DNA of 64,000 nucleotides from assembly GCF_900143275.1 (NCBI RefSeq), contig NZ_FSRO01000001.1, positions 1,754,116-1,818,115 of the forward strand, given 5' to 3'. Position 1 is the first letter of the stretch. Each line of letters begins with the position of its first letter. The notes under the pieces were generated by a model. The model ran no database searches and was not told the DNA's origin. It worked only from the letters and a program-made list of their open reading frames with translations. Positions 37,369 to 46,530 of the stretch are shown piece by piece. The position numbers were made by a program, and so were the translations under genes. The stretch is from Nitrosomonas cryotolerans ATCC 49181 (GTDB lineage Bacteria; Pseudomonadota; Gammaproteobacteria; Burkholderiales; Nitrosomonadaceae).

Positions 37369-38718
37369 ATGTCTTCGCTTAAACAATCGCTTCCCAGAAT
37401 TGGTTTTGTTTCACTTGGCTGCCCTAAGGCACTGGTTGATTCTGAACGAATTCTTACTCAATTACGTGTCGAGGGATATGGCATTTCTCCCACTTACGAG
37501 AACGCTGATCTGGTCATAATCAATACCTGCGGATTTATTGATAGTGCTGTGGAGGAATCACTGGATGCAATTGGTGAAGCGCTGGCTGAAAACGGTAAGG
37601 TTATTGTCACGGGTTGTCTTGGTGCGAAAGGTGATGGTGAGGTGGTTAAAAAAGCGCACCCACAGGTATTGGCCGTTACAGGTCCGCATGCCCTACCAGA
37701 AGTGATGGCTGCTGTGCATCAGCATTTACCTCAGCCACACGACCCTTATACTAGTTTAATTCCACCCCAAGGCATTCGGTTAACGCCAAAACATTATGCT
37801 TATGTAAAGATCTCTGAAGGTTGTAACCATCGCTGTACCTTTTGTATCATTCCAAGTATGCGGGGTGATCTGGTTAGTCGCCCCATTGGCGAAGTTATGC
37901 AAGAAGCGGAGAATCTGGTTCAGGCGGGTGTTAAAGAATTGCTGATCATTTCACAAGATACCAGTGCTTATGGTGTCGATATTAAATATCGTACTGGTTT
38001 TTGGCAGGGCAGACCGCTAAAGACGCGTTTAACTGAGTTAACGCAAGCGCTATCTACACTGGGAGTGTGGGTAAGGCTGCACTATGTTTATCCATATCCG
38101 CATGTCGATGAAATCATCCCATTAATGGCAGAAGGTAAAATATTGCCTTATCTTGATGTGCCGTTCCAACATGCTAGCCCACGTATTTTAAAAGCAATGA
38201 AGCGACCAGCAAGTGTTGAAAACAATTTAGCGCGTATCCAGAGTTGGCGACAAATATGCCCGGATATCACGTTGCGTAGTACTTTTATAGTTGGTTTTCC
38301 GGGTGAGACTGAAGCAGAATTTGAACTGCTGCTACAGTTCTTGCAGGAGGCGCAGCTGGATCGTGTGGGTTGTTTTACTTATTCGCCCGTTGAAGGTGCA
38401 ACGGCCAATGCTTTACCCGATGCTCTTCCAGAAGATATCAAAGAAGAGCGTCGTGCTCGTTTCATGGCAACACAGGAAGAGATTAGTAGTCAGCGGCTTA
38501 CTCGCAGAATAGGTCAGCGAATGACTGTATTGGTCGATGACGTCCAGGATAATCAGGTGGTTGCTCGTAGTGCTGCTGATGCGCCAGAAATTGATGGTCT
38601 GGTGTATATGGCTGATGCCCCTCATTTAAAATCCGGTGACTTTGTGGAAGTCGAAATTATTGCTTCCGATGCGCATGATTTGCAGGCCAAATTAGTTGAA
38701 GCAGCCGTCTTGGAGTAA
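37369..38718 (+). CDS. rimO: Ribosomal protein S12 methylthiotransferase
   Basis: About 450 residues from ATG at 37369 ([26 protein letters not shown]); the frame extends 38 codons upstream but without family similarity. Radical SAM enzyme that methylthiolates Asp of ribosomal protein S12. N-terminal UPF0004 domain with Cys in SLGCPK, NTCGFID and VTGCLGA; radical SAM cluster motif in [17 protein letters not shown]-terminal TRAM domain (about 375-440). It needs two iron-sulfur clusters, so it depends on the suf operon at 44130. It lies next to earP and efp. Confidence 0.95.
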   Translation: MSSLKQSLPRIGFVSLGCPKALVDSERILTQLRVEGYGISPTYENADLVIINTCGFIDSAVEESLDAIGEALAENGKVIVTGCLGAKGDGEVVKKAHPQVLAVTGPHALPEVMAAVHQHLPQPHDPYTSLIPPQGIRLTPKHYAYVKISEGCNHRCTFCIIPSMRGDLVSRPIGEVMQEAENLVQAGVKELLIISQDTSAYGVDIKYRTGFWQGRPLKTRLTELTQALSTLGVWVRLHYVYPYPHVDEIIPLMAEGKILPYLDVPFQHASPRILKAMKRPASVENNLARIQSWRQICPDITLRSTFIVGFPGETEAEFELLLQFLQEAQLDRVGCFTYSPVEGATANALPDALPEDIKEERRARFMATQEEISSQRLTRRIGQRMTVLVDDVQDNQVVARSAADAPEIDGLVYMADAPHLKSGDFVEVEIIASDAHDLQAKLVEAAVLE

Positions 38719-38745
38719 GGGCAGTGAACGTGATGGTGGCATCTG

Positions 38746-39879
38746 ATGCAACGACGCTGGGATATTTTCTGCACGATTATTGATAACTATGGCGATATCG
38801 GAGTTAGCTGGCGGCTTGCGCGTCAGCTGGCATGCGAATACCAACTAATAGTCAGGTTATGGGTAGATGATCTGGCCAGTTTTGTGCGCATTGCACCAGA
38901 CATTAATCCGGTCATGGCGGAACAGCAAATTCAAGATGTTGAAATACGCCTCTGGCCGCAACAATTTATTGGGCTTAAGCCTGCAGAGGTCGTAATTGAA
39001 GCGTTTGGTTGCAAATTACCTGATGCCTATATAATAGCAATGGGACAATCGACGCAGCACCCGGTATGGATTAATCTAGAATATCTCAGCGCTGAAAATT
39101 GGGTAGCGAACTATCATAGTTTGCCATCCCCTCATCCTCGTTTACCTTTAGTCAAATATTTTTTTTTCCCTGGATTCGTGCGGAATACGGGGGGATTATT
39201 ACGGGAGCGAAAACTATTATCTACTCACAACGCATTTGATGAGGCTGCGCAGTCTGCGTTTTGGCAACGGCTGGGTATTCCGGCACGTAGAGAAAAGGAG
39301 CTGCGTATTACCTTGTTTTGTTATGATTTTGCGCCATTGGAAGGGTTGATTGCAGCGTGGGTTTATTCAACCGTTCCTGTTTATGTGCTGATACCACAGG
39401 GATCCGTTGCTGAAAAAGTGACAGCATATATTGATCCTGAATCTTCTGGGATAAGTGAGGTGCTGCAATTGGGTCAGTTATCTGTGCAGTGCATCCCGTT
39501 TTTAGAGCAGACTGACTATGACCGGTTATTGTGGGCGTGCGATTTTAATTTCGTGAGGGGCGAAGATTCATTTATTCGTGCTCAGTGGGCAAGAAAACCA
39601 TTCGTCTGGCATATTTATCCGCAATCAGAGAATACACATTGGACAAAGTTAGAGGCTTTTCTTAATCTTTATACAGCCAACATGCTACCAGAGGTCGCAG
39701 GTGTGGTGCGCGCACTGTGGTATAGCTGGAATGGACGCGGTCAAATTAATGATACTTGGCTTGCCTTTGTCGCTCATCAGGTCGCATTACAACAATATAA
39801 TCAGGCCTGGGCTGAGCAGCTGTGTTACCAAAATGATCTGGCATCCAATCTAGTGTCGTTTGCTGAAAATCGGATATAA
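38746..39879 (+). CDS. earP: EF-P arginine rhamnosyltransferase
   Basis: A 377-residue glycosyltransferase (former DUF2331) that uses dTDP-rhamnose to modify Arg32 of EF-P. The opening WDIFCTIIDNYGDIGVSWRL and later FNFVRGEDSFIRAQWARKPF and VWHIYPQ are diagnostic. It sits directly before efp, the standard arrangement, and the EF-P has Arg at position 32. Length is normal. Confidence 0.95.
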   Translation: MQRRWDIFCTIIDNYGDIGVSWRLARQLACEYQLIVRLWVDDLASFVRIAPDINPVMAEQQIQDVEIRLWPQQFIGLKPAEVVIEAFGCKLPDAYIIAMGQSTQHPVWINLEYLSAENWVANYHSLPSPHPRLPLVKYFFFPGFVRNTGGLLRERKLLSTHNAFDEAAQSAFWQRLGIPARREKELRITLFCYDFAPLEGLIAAWVYSTVPVYVLIPQGSVAEKVTAYIDPESSGISEVLQLGQLSVQCIPFLEQTDYDRLLWACDFNFVRGEDSFIRAQWARKPFVWHIYPQSENTHWTKLEAFLNLYTANMLPEVAGVVRALWYSWNGRGQINDTWLAFVAHQVALQQYNQAWAEQLCYQNDLASNLVSFAENRI

Positions 39880-39959
39880 TTTGCAACCCATAAGGAGTGA
39901 GGGAGTTGCTATTTTTAAGCGATCACCTGACTGCGAACAATTTAATTTTAGGATGAAAT

Positions 39960-40523
39960 ATGAAAACCGCAATGGAGCTACGCTCAGGTAATGTTGTCAT
40001 GATCGGTAATGATCCGATGGTAGTACAGAAGAGCGAGTTCACTAAATCAGGACGTAATGCATCCGTAGTTAAGATGAAGCTAAAAAGCCTGTTTTCTGAA
40101 ACGGTTACTGAGTCCGTTTATAAAGCAGATGAAAAATTTGACATCGTGGTATTAGATCGTCAAGACTGCACGTATAGTTATTACGCCGATCCGTTATATG
40201 TGTTTATGGACGTAGATTATAATCAAATAGAAGTAGAGGCAAGTAACATGCCTGATGTATTGAACTATTTGATTGATGGCATGGAAGATGTTTGCCAAGT
40301 GACCTTTTATGAGGATAAAGCCATTTCAGTTGAATTGCCATCCACTATTGTTCGTGAGGTAGAGTATACGGAGCCTGCTGTACGCGGAGATACTACTGGA
40401 AAAATCATGAAACCGGCACGTCTGAAAGGCACCGATTTTGAGATTCAGGTTGCTGCTTTCGTCGAAATTGGTGATAAGATTGAAATTGATACACGTACCA
40501 ATGAGTTTAAGAAGCGGGTCTAG
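39960..40523 (+). CDS. efp: Translation elongation factor P
   Basis: A 187-residue three-domain protein that rescues ribosomes stalled at proline stretches. The modification loop reads [11 protein letters not shown] with Arg32 at the tip, so this is the EarP-dependent rhamnosylated type and not the lysine type modified by EpmAB. It lies 80 bases after earP. Length and start are typical. Confidence 0.97.
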   Translation: MKTAMELRSGNVVMIGNDPMVVQKSEFTKSGRNASVVKMKLKSLFSETVTESVYKADEKFDIVVLDRQDCTYSYYADPLYVFMDVDYNQIEVEASNMPDVLNYLIDGMEDVCQVTFYEDKAISVELPSTIVREVEYTEPAVRGDTTGKIMKPARLKGTDFEIQVAAFVEIGDKIEIDTRTNEFKKRV

Positions 40524-40712
40524 TGTATCTATACGTAATTAGAAGAAGAAAGATCGCTGTTAATTGCCCTTAATTTTGAGACTTTTGTGATTATTCTGTT
40601 TCTTAGTTTACTGATCCTTTTTAAATGAATCGTTGTTTGTTGTAACTATTTGTTTTATATTGATTAATCAAAATATGCCATTGCAAATATAAAGCAGATT
40701 TATTACAATGAT

Positions 40713-40727
40713 TGCAACAGTGTTGCA
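40713..40727. promoter_or_regulatory. Candidate Zur operator before the regulator gene
   Basis: TGCAACA, G, TGTTGCA is a perfect 15-base palindrome ending 13 bases before the regulator ATG. With its flanks, 16 of 19 bases agree with the site before the TonB receptor (41671-41697), suggesting one regulator for both. Confidence 0.6.
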
Positions 40728-40739
40728 TAAATATTTTCT

Positions 40740-41162
40740 ATGTCTATCAATTTTCAAAGAGCAGCTGAAAAAATAATCCGACACAGTGGTGATCGAACAA
40801 CAGTGGGCAGGGTTGGTATTCTTGCTATTTTATTAGGTGAAAAGCAGGCGATTACGCATCGTGAAATTGAAGTGCGGCTAATTGGGAAACGACGGTTAAA
40901 TCGGGTCACGCTTTATCGTGTGCTTGAATGGCTAACAGAAAGGGGCTTGGTACATAAAATAATCAGTACTGATAGGGTATGGCGATTTAGGGCAAATGAG
41001 GATATACACTTACATCAGCATGCTCACTTTGAATGTACGCGCTGCACAAAGGTAATTTGTCTTGATGATTCTCCTGCTAGACAAGGTTGGTCATTGCCAA
41101 CCGGTTATCGACTTCAGGAGGTTGAATTGACAGTTAAAGGCCTGTGTTCCCAATGTGTCTAA
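40740..41162 (+). CDS. zur: Fur-family metalloregulator, probably Zur
   Basis: A 140-residue protein with an N-terminal winged helix (TTVGRVGILAILLGEKQAITHREIE, NRVTLYRVLEWL) and a C-terminal dimerisation domain with HLHQHAHFECTRC and CSQC, giving the structural zinc site of two CxxC motifs plus a His-rich sensor region. Zur is preferred over Fur because the cluster includes a ZnuD-like receptor and both genes carry the same palindrome. The palindrome 13 bases before its start suggests autoregulation. Confidence 0.75.
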   Translation: MSINFQRAAEKIIRHSGDRTTVGRVGILAILLGEKQAITHREIEVRLIGKRRLNRVTLYRVLEWLTERGLVHKIISTDRVWRFRANEDIHLHQHAHFECTRCTKVICLDDSPARQGWSLPTGYRLQEVELTVKGLCSQCV

Positions 41163-41227
41163 AATGCTTAGATAGACATAAAAAACTAAAATAATTAACA
41201 GTATCGCTACGATTTTAATCCTTCATG

Positions 41228-41593
41228 ATGCGTAAGAGCTTAATTTTTGCTTTGATATTAGCGTTATTGTTCCTGCCGATTTTCTTGATGGCACATGTGT
41301 TTACGCATTATGCTCAAACTGAGGTAGCGGGCGTTATTCAAGTCGACAGTAATCATGATGAACGTGATATCAATGCTGATATTGATGAAATCTGTCTTGA
41401 TTGTTTTGCCTCGATAGCTCTGAATATTATTCTTATCACTGTATTGTTGTTCCTGCTTATTCAGTTAGCCAGCCAGTTATTAGCGCAGCTAAGGATTGAG
41501 TATGGTATTCAGCAGGAACCTTCTCTTTATTATTCGCGCGCACCTCCGGTTAGAAGTTCTTGGGTATTATTTCTAGCTAACTGTGATGGATAG
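41228..41593 (+). CDS. Small membrane protein of the zinc cluster
   Basis: About 121 residues starting at the second ATG (tandem ATG at 41225 and 41228). Signal anchor or leader at 4-24, a His/Asp-rich loop (HDERDINADIDE), a CLDC motif, a membrane helix (about 65-88) and a Pro-rich tail SRAPPVRSS. The layout resembles DUF2946-type proteins found near metal receptors, but this is tentative. It lies between the Fur-family gene and the ZnuD-like receptor, so a zinc-linked role is inferred from context. Confidence 0.55.
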   Translation: MRKSLIFALILALLFLPIFLMAHVFTHYAQTEVAGVIQVDSNHDERDINADIDEICLDCFASIALNIILITVLLFLLIQLASQLLAQLRIEYGIQQEPSLYYSRAPPVRSSWVLFLANCDG

Positions 41594-41670
41594 AATTCTG
41601 CATTAGATAAGCTGCTATTGCACCGTCATCGCTCATCGTTTTATGTTCATTCTGTATGCATTTTCATCTG

Positions 41671-41697
41671 GTTTTATGCAACTCTGTTGCATAAAAC
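41671..41697. promoter_or_regulatory. Candidate Zur operator before the TonB receptor
   Basis: GTTTTATGCAA, CTCTG, TTGCATAAAAC: perfect 11-bp arms around 5 bases, ending 25 bases before the receptor start. The core TGCAAC-N3-GTTGCA type sequence matches the site before the regulator gene at 40713-40727. Confidence 0.65.
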
Positions 41698-41722
41698 CTA
41701 TTAATGTGTTGATAGGAACTGC

Positions 41723-43789
41723 GTGAAATATTTAAATTATGATTTCTGTGAAGTTAAAACTCAGGATATAAATAGACGCTATAAGTTGGCGATATTTGTT
41801 TGTTGTTTCTCATTGTTCGAAATATCGCATGCTTATGCTCAGGATACAGATAACACTGCCAATTTGCCCGATGTTACGGTGACGGCATCACCCTTCGAAG
41901 ATCGTGGTGCGCTTGAGATGACCCAACCTATAACTGTTTTACAAGGTGATAATTTACGCCGCAAACGTGAAATAAGTCTGGGCGATACTTTATCAAATGA
42001 ATTGGGTGTGACATCGAGTTCGTTTGGACCAGGCGCTGGTCGTCCTATTATTCGTGCTTTGGATGGTCCACGTATTCAAATTCTGGAAAATGGTGTCGGT
42101 GGATTGGATGTGTCATCTCTCAGTCCAGATCATGCTGTTACAGTAGAAACGCTGAATGCGGCACAAATTGAAATTTTGCGTGGCCCAGCAGTATTGCTTT
42201 ATGGTGGGGGTGCAGCAGGCGGTGTAGTTAATGTCGTAACCAACCGTATCCCAAATCGTTTATTCAGTTCACCTACTGGGAACTTTGAAATACGTGGTAA
42301 TACGGCGACGGAAGAACGAACAGGTGCTTTTAATGCAAATAGCAGTATTGGCCAGATGTCCTGGAGTTTTGGTGCATTCAAACGTAAAACGGGTGATTAT
42401 AGCATTCCAGGCCGCGCAGAAATTCATAATCCAGATAGTGAGAAGAATGTAGTCAGAAATAGCGCGGTCGATTCACAAGGCGGATCAGTTGGCGGATCTT
42501 TTGTTGGGGAACGTGGATTCTTTGGCGGATCGATTTCTGGAATGGAAAGTGTATACGGTATTCCTGGTCCTGATGGCGCTAGTATTGACTTGAAACAGGT
42601 GCGCTATGGTCTGGCAGGTGAATTGGATAGGCCAATTATGGGGTTAGATAAACTTAAGATTCGCATAGGATATAACGACTATAAGCACAATGAGCTGGAG
42701 AGTGATGGTGAAGTCAGCACGCGTTATACAAACCGAGAGCTTGATAATCGGATTGAGTTTGTACATACCCCGATTGCGAACTGGAAAGGACTTTTCGGTA
42801 TACAGCTTCAAGATCGGAACTTTTCTGCCCTGGGAGAAGAAGCGATAATACCTGTGACAAAGTCGCGCTCGACTGGGCTATTCCTGCTTGAAGAACGTAA
42901 CCTGGATCGTTTACGGCTGGAGTTTGGTGGACGATTCGAACATGCTTCTCGAAATCCACAGAATAATGTGGATTCATCACGGACATTTAATCTTTTTAGT
43001 GGTTCTGTAGGTGGGCTATGGACACTGATGGATAACTATGGATTGGGTCTTACCGTTACACGAGGACAACGTGCACCGGCTATAGAAGAGTTATATGTGA
43101 ACGGAGCGCATCATGGTACGGCTACATTTCAAATCGGTAATAATGCTTTGGCTAAGGAAACTTCCCATAATTTTGACCTTTCTTTGAGGAAGACGGCTGG
43201 GATTATTCAATGGAAGGTGAATGCTTTTTATAATCGATTTAATAATTATATCTTTCTGAGTAATCTTGATGTTAATGGTGATGGTGTGGCGGATCGTGTT
43301 GATGAGGAGGGTGAGTTAGATCTGGGTGGCGAATTTCAGGCACAGGATATTACTCAGACAGGAGCAACATTTTATGGGGCAGAAGCAGAGGTATTGTTTA
43401 CATTAAAACCGGATAGTTTTGATTTGCGCCTATTTACAGATTACGTACGCGGTAAGTTGGATAAAAATGGCAATGTCCCTCGCACAACACCCCTTCGCTT
43501 TGGAATAGAGCTAAATCATAGAGTTGGCCCTTGGTCAACCAATCTGAATACAATGCATGTATTGCGTCAGAGTCAGCGTGCAGAGCTTGAAACCAGTACA
43601 TCTGGTTATACGTTAATGAACTTTGAAGCAAGCTATCGTATTAAGGAAACCAAGTCAAATGGTATCAGGTTATTTTTACAAGGTAGAAATTTATTAAATG
43701 AAGAAATACGTATTCATACCTCCTTCTTAAAGAATTTTTCTCCGCAGCCAGGACGAGCGCTTGTGGCAGGTTTGAGAGGCGATTTTTAG
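41723..43789 (+). CDS. ZnuD-like TonB-dependent outer-membrane receptor
   Basis: A 688-residue receptor with a signal peptide (cleavage near AYAQ, residue 40), a TonB-box region (LPDVTVTASP), a plug domain with ALDGPRIQILENGVGGLDVS, SSLSPDHAVTVETLNAAQIE and ILRGPAVLLYGGGAAGGVVN, and a C-terminal beta barrel ending in Phe. The SPDHA and ILRGP-LLY segments closely resemble ZnuD of Neisseria, a zinc receptor. It starts at GTG with AGGA upstream. It sits behind a Fur-family gene and a palindromic operator. Zinc is the inferred ligand; heme or other metals are not excluded. Confidence 0.8.
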   Translation: MKYLNYDFCEVKTQDINRRYKLAIFVCCFSLFEISHAYAQDTDNTANLPDVTVTASPFEDRGALEMTQPITVLQGDNLRRKREISLGDTLSNELGVTSSSFGPGAGRPIIRALDGPRIQILENGVGGLDVSSLSPDHAVTVETLNAAQIEILRGPAVLLYGGGAAGGVVNVVTNRIPNRLFSSPTGNFEIRGNTATEERTGAFNANSSIGQMSWSFGAFKRKTGDYSIPGRAEIHNPDSEKNVVRNSAVDSQGGSVGGSFVGERGFFGGSISGMESVYGIPGPDGASIDLKQVRYGLAGELDRPIMGLDKLKIRIGYNDYKHNELESDGEVSTRYTNRELDNRIEFVHTPIANWKGLFGIQLQDRNFSALGEEAIIPVTKSRSTGLFLLEERNLDRLRLEFGGRFEHASRNPQNNVDSSRTFNLFSGSVGGLWTLMDNYGLGLTVTRGQRAPAIEELYVNGAHHGTATFQIGNNALAKETSHNFDLSLRKTAGIIQWKVNAFYNRFNNYIFLSNLDVNGDGVADRVDEEGELDLGGEFQAQDITQTGATFYGAEAEVLFTLKPDSFDLRLFTDYVRGKLDKNGNVPRTTPLRFGIELNHRVGPWSTNLNTMHVLRQSQRAELETSTSGYTLMNFEASYRIKETKSNGIRLFLQGRNLLNEEIRIHTSFLKNFSPQPGRALVAGLRGDF

Positions 43790-43803
43790 CTTGAATAGAT
43801 GTA

Positions 43804-43916
43804 AAAGACCGCTGCATAACTGGTTATCTCGGGCTGGGAAAGGTTTTTAAGTGTTTGATTTATCAATGCTGCAAGTAATCAGAACAGCTTAAAAACACAG
43901 TTATGCAGCGGTCTTT
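43804..43916 (-). mobile_element. MITE copy 2 (IS5-related, 113 bp)
   Basis: It has the same 19-bp terminal inverted repeats as 13163-13274 and lies in the opposite orientation, with about six differences including one indel. It is flanked by the direct repeat GTA (3-bp target duplication). It lies 14 bases after the TonB receptor stop and may serve as its transcript end, since the whole element can fold. Confidence 0.85.
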
Positions 43917-44129
43917 GTAATTATTTCTTATCCTTGTTTTGAGCATGAGTCTGTGCCGATCTCGTAATCATCTGATGGCCAATGGTAGGTTGAATGGCCT
44001 TCCTTCCATGTTTTTTTGTCAACACACACAATCATACGGTTCGATGATTAAGGGTGTGATGGAGATGGTGATCGATGCGACACTGACCGAATATGAAAGA
44101 TATCGGATTTATAGCTCAAAAGAAAATAG

Positions 44130-44690
44130 TTAACTTGCTACGACTCGAATGTCAGGTTCTATTGCCTTTAACATATGTTCGATTCCTCTGAGAGTGCCTG
44201 AAATTGAGCTGGGGCAGGTACCGCAAGCGCCTTGGTAGTGTATTCGAAGAATATCTCCCTCCAGTCCGAGTACATGAAGATCGCCGCCATCATTTTGCAG
44301 ATAAGGCCGTACTTCCTCATCAAGCAATACGTTGATTCTTTCAAGACGTTGTTGATCCTCAGGACTTAATCCAGCTATGACAGTATTAGCTGCAGCTACT
44401 GTGGTCTTAGATTGTTCGGTTGCAGCTGGTGCAGCGCGAATAGGATCAGCGACTTCGCGAGCCAGATCCTGCCAGTTGGCTTCTCCATCTTGCGTGATGG
44501 TGATCCAACGATCAACATAAAATACATTGGTAACATGATCAATATCAAACAACGCTGATGCAAGTGGATCATCTTTTGCATCTTCAGCATTATCATACGA
44601 ATGCGTTATTCCCCAAGTCAAAGGTTCTTTGAGAATGAATTTTAAGGCATTTTTATTAGGTGTTCCCTCAATATCAGCTATTCTTGGCAT
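44130..44690 (-). CDS. Nfu-type iron-sulfur carrier
   Basis: A 186-residue protein with an N-terminal Nfu_N domain (residues 1-90, PNKNALKFILKEPL and the DPLASALFDIDHVTNVFY strand) and a C-terminal NifU-like domain (about 115-186) carrying the cluster-binding CxxC in GACGTCPSS. It delivers 4Fe-4S clusters to apoproteins. It is the last gene of the suf operon, 96 bases after sufU. NfuA is an alternative name, but the N-terminal domain differs from the E. coli A-type domain. Confidence 0.9.
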   Translation of the reverse strand: MPRIADIEGTPNKNALKFILKEPLTWGITHSYDNAEDAKDDPLASALFDIDHVTNVFYVDRWITITQDGEANWQDLAREVADPIRAAPAATEQSKTTVAAANTVIAGLSPEDQQRLERINVLLDEEVRPYLQNDGGDLHVLGLEGDILRIHYQGACGTCPSSISGTLRGIEHMLKAIEPDIRVVAS

Positions 44691-44786
44691 TTACTTCTAT
44701 TCACTCCAATATCTTATAAAATTGACCGATAGTTTTATCAAATAAGTTCTTACATAAATAAGGGTAAAAATCATGGCATGATATAT

Positions 44787-45269
44787 TCAAGCGCTATCTG
44801 GAGTAGTCTGCAGTGAGCTATCATCTGTCTCGGTTGAAATGCTAGTCATTGAATTGAGAGCAGCATGTAACGTATGCCACGGCAAAATTGCACATTTGAC
44901 ACGTGTAGGCAGGTCCTGTATGCCCGAGAACACAGTGAGTCGTCCGAGATGATTAGGACGGTCCAGGGCAAGCTTTCCCATCGCCATCTCACGAAATTCC
45001 TGAATTAAGGTTTCAGCATCCGCACGTGACTTTCCCTTTACAGCAGTTGTCATCATGGAAGCAGATGCTTTACATATTGCGCAGGATTCGCCCTGGAATG
45101 TGATGTGGTTTATTTGCTCTCCATCCAGCTTTAATGCGATATCGAGACGATCACCACATAGAGGATTATGCCCGACTGCATGGTGACTAGCATGGTCTAG
45201 CGTTCCGTAATTGCGTGGCTTTCTATTGTGGTCGAGAATGACCTCCTGATAAAGTGATTTTGTATTCAT
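44787..45269 (-). CDS. sufU: SufU-like sulfur acceptor/scaffold
   Basis: A 160-residue IscU-fold protein. The cysteines are in NPLCGDRLDIAL, CAICKASASMM and VKCAILPWHTL; the extra residues between the second and third cysteine and the GDRL sequence match SufU more than IscU. SufU accepts persulfide from SufS through a zinc site. It starts 1 base after sufS ends. No SufE is seen, so SufS-SufU is probably the sulfur-transfer pair. Confidence 0.88.
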   Translation of the reverse strand: MNTKSLYQEVILDHNRKPRNYGTLDHASHHAVGHNPLCGDRLDIALKLDGEQINHITFQGESCAICKASASMMTTAVKGKSRADAETLIQEFREMAMGKLALDRPNHLGRLTVFSGIQDLPTRVKCAILPWHTLHAALNSMTSISTETDDSSLQTTPDSA

Positions 45270-45270
45270 T

Positions 45271-46530
45271 TTATGAGAAAAATTTTTGTACAGTGCGAAT
45301 GCTTGCTATCAAGGCATCGATCTCTGTTTTGTTATTGAAGAATGCAAATGAAGCACGAGATGTTGCGGGTATCTTGAAACGTTGCATGACGGGTTGTGTA
45401 CAATGATGTCCGGTGCGAATAGCAATGCCGTCTTGATCTAGCAGCGTACCTATATCATGCGGATGAATACCATCTATTACAAATGATAGAATAGCTGTTT
45501 TAGATGAAGCTGTTCCGATAATATGCACACCCGGTAAATCGTTTATTCGCTCAGTTGCGTAGTTAAGTAGGTCAGTTTCATGTGAATAAATCGTATCCAT
45601 CCCAATAGTGGATAAATAATCAACCGCAGCACCAAATCCAATTGCTGCAGCAATGGGAGGGGTGCCAGCTTCAAATTTATGTGGAATGGTGTTGTAGGTG
45701 GTTTTCTCAAATGTTACAGATGAAATCATATCACCACCTCCCTTAAAAGGCTGCATAGCTTCAAGCAATGCAGCTTTGCCATACAAGATGCCAACGCCTG
45801 TGGGCCCACACAGCTTATGAGCGGAAAAAGTATAAAAATCACAATCAAGATCTTGAACATCTACTTTCATATGCGGTGCTGCCTGCGCACCATCGACTAA
45901 TACGGGTATTTCATGCTGACGTGCAAAAGCAATCATTTGTTTAACTGGATTGATTGTGCCTAGCGCATTAGATACATGTATTAAGCTGACAAATTTAGTA
46001 CGCTCATTAAAAAGTTTCTCATATTCATCGATGAGAAGTTCGCCTGCATCGTTGATCGGTACAACCCGAATTTTAGCGCCGACCTCTTCTGCTAACATCT
46101 GCCATGGAACAATATTTGAGTGATGCTCTAACATCGTCAAAATAATTTCATCGCCTGCCTTGATAAATTTTCGCCCATAGCCGTGCATAACGAGATTGAT
46201 TGCATCAGTGGTGCCACTCGTAAAGATGACTTCTCTGCTCTCACGTGCATTGATAAAGTGCTGTAGCTTACAGCGTGCGCCTTCAAATTCTGAAGTGGCT
46301 ACTTCTGATAAGTAATATACGCCACGATTTATATTGGCATGCTGTGCTGTCTGATAATAGGCTAATCGATCAATTATGGTTTGCGGCATCTGGCCAGAGG
46401 CAGCGCTATCGAAATAGACCAATGGTTTACCATTGATTTTTAGCTTAAGAATCGGGAAATCAGCACGAATCTTTTCTAGGTCGTAGGTAGAGATAATTTG
46501 TTGTTCCAATTCGGCATCAATAATTTTCAT
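45271..46530 (-). CDS. sufS: Cysteine desulfurase
   Basis: A 419-residue group II PLP-dependent desulfurase that supplies sulfur from cysteine. It shows LVYFDSAASGQMP, NRGVYYLSEVAT, the PLP Lys in FSAHKLCGPTGVGIL, and the catalytic Cys in AIRTGHHCTQPVM. It overlaps sufD by 4 bases, consistent with coupled translation. Confidence 0.95.
   Translation of the reverse strand: MKIIDAELEQQIISTYDLEKIRADFPILKLKINGKPLVYFDSAASGQMPQTIIDRLAYYQTAQHANINRGVYYLSEVATSEFEGARCKLQHFINARESREVIFTSGTTDAINLVMHGYGRKFIKAGDEIILTMLEHHSNIVPWQMLAEEVGAKIRVVPINDAGELLIDEYEKLFNERTKFVSLIHVSNALGTINPVKQMIAFARQHEIPVLVDGAQAAPHMKVDVQDLDCDFYTFSAHKLCGPTGVGILYGKAALLEAMQPFKGGGDMISSVTFEKTTYNTIPHKFEAGTPPIAAAIGFGAAVDYLSTIGMDTIYSHETDLLNYATERINDLPGVHIIGTASSKTAILSFVIDGIHPHDIGTLLDQDGIAIRTGHHCTQPVMQRFKIPATSRASFAFFNNKTEIDALIASIRTVQKFFS

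Noticed and set aside
43939-44133. 64-codon frame between the MITE and nfu
   Set aside because: No ribosome site and no recognisable similarity; codon pattern unconvincing.
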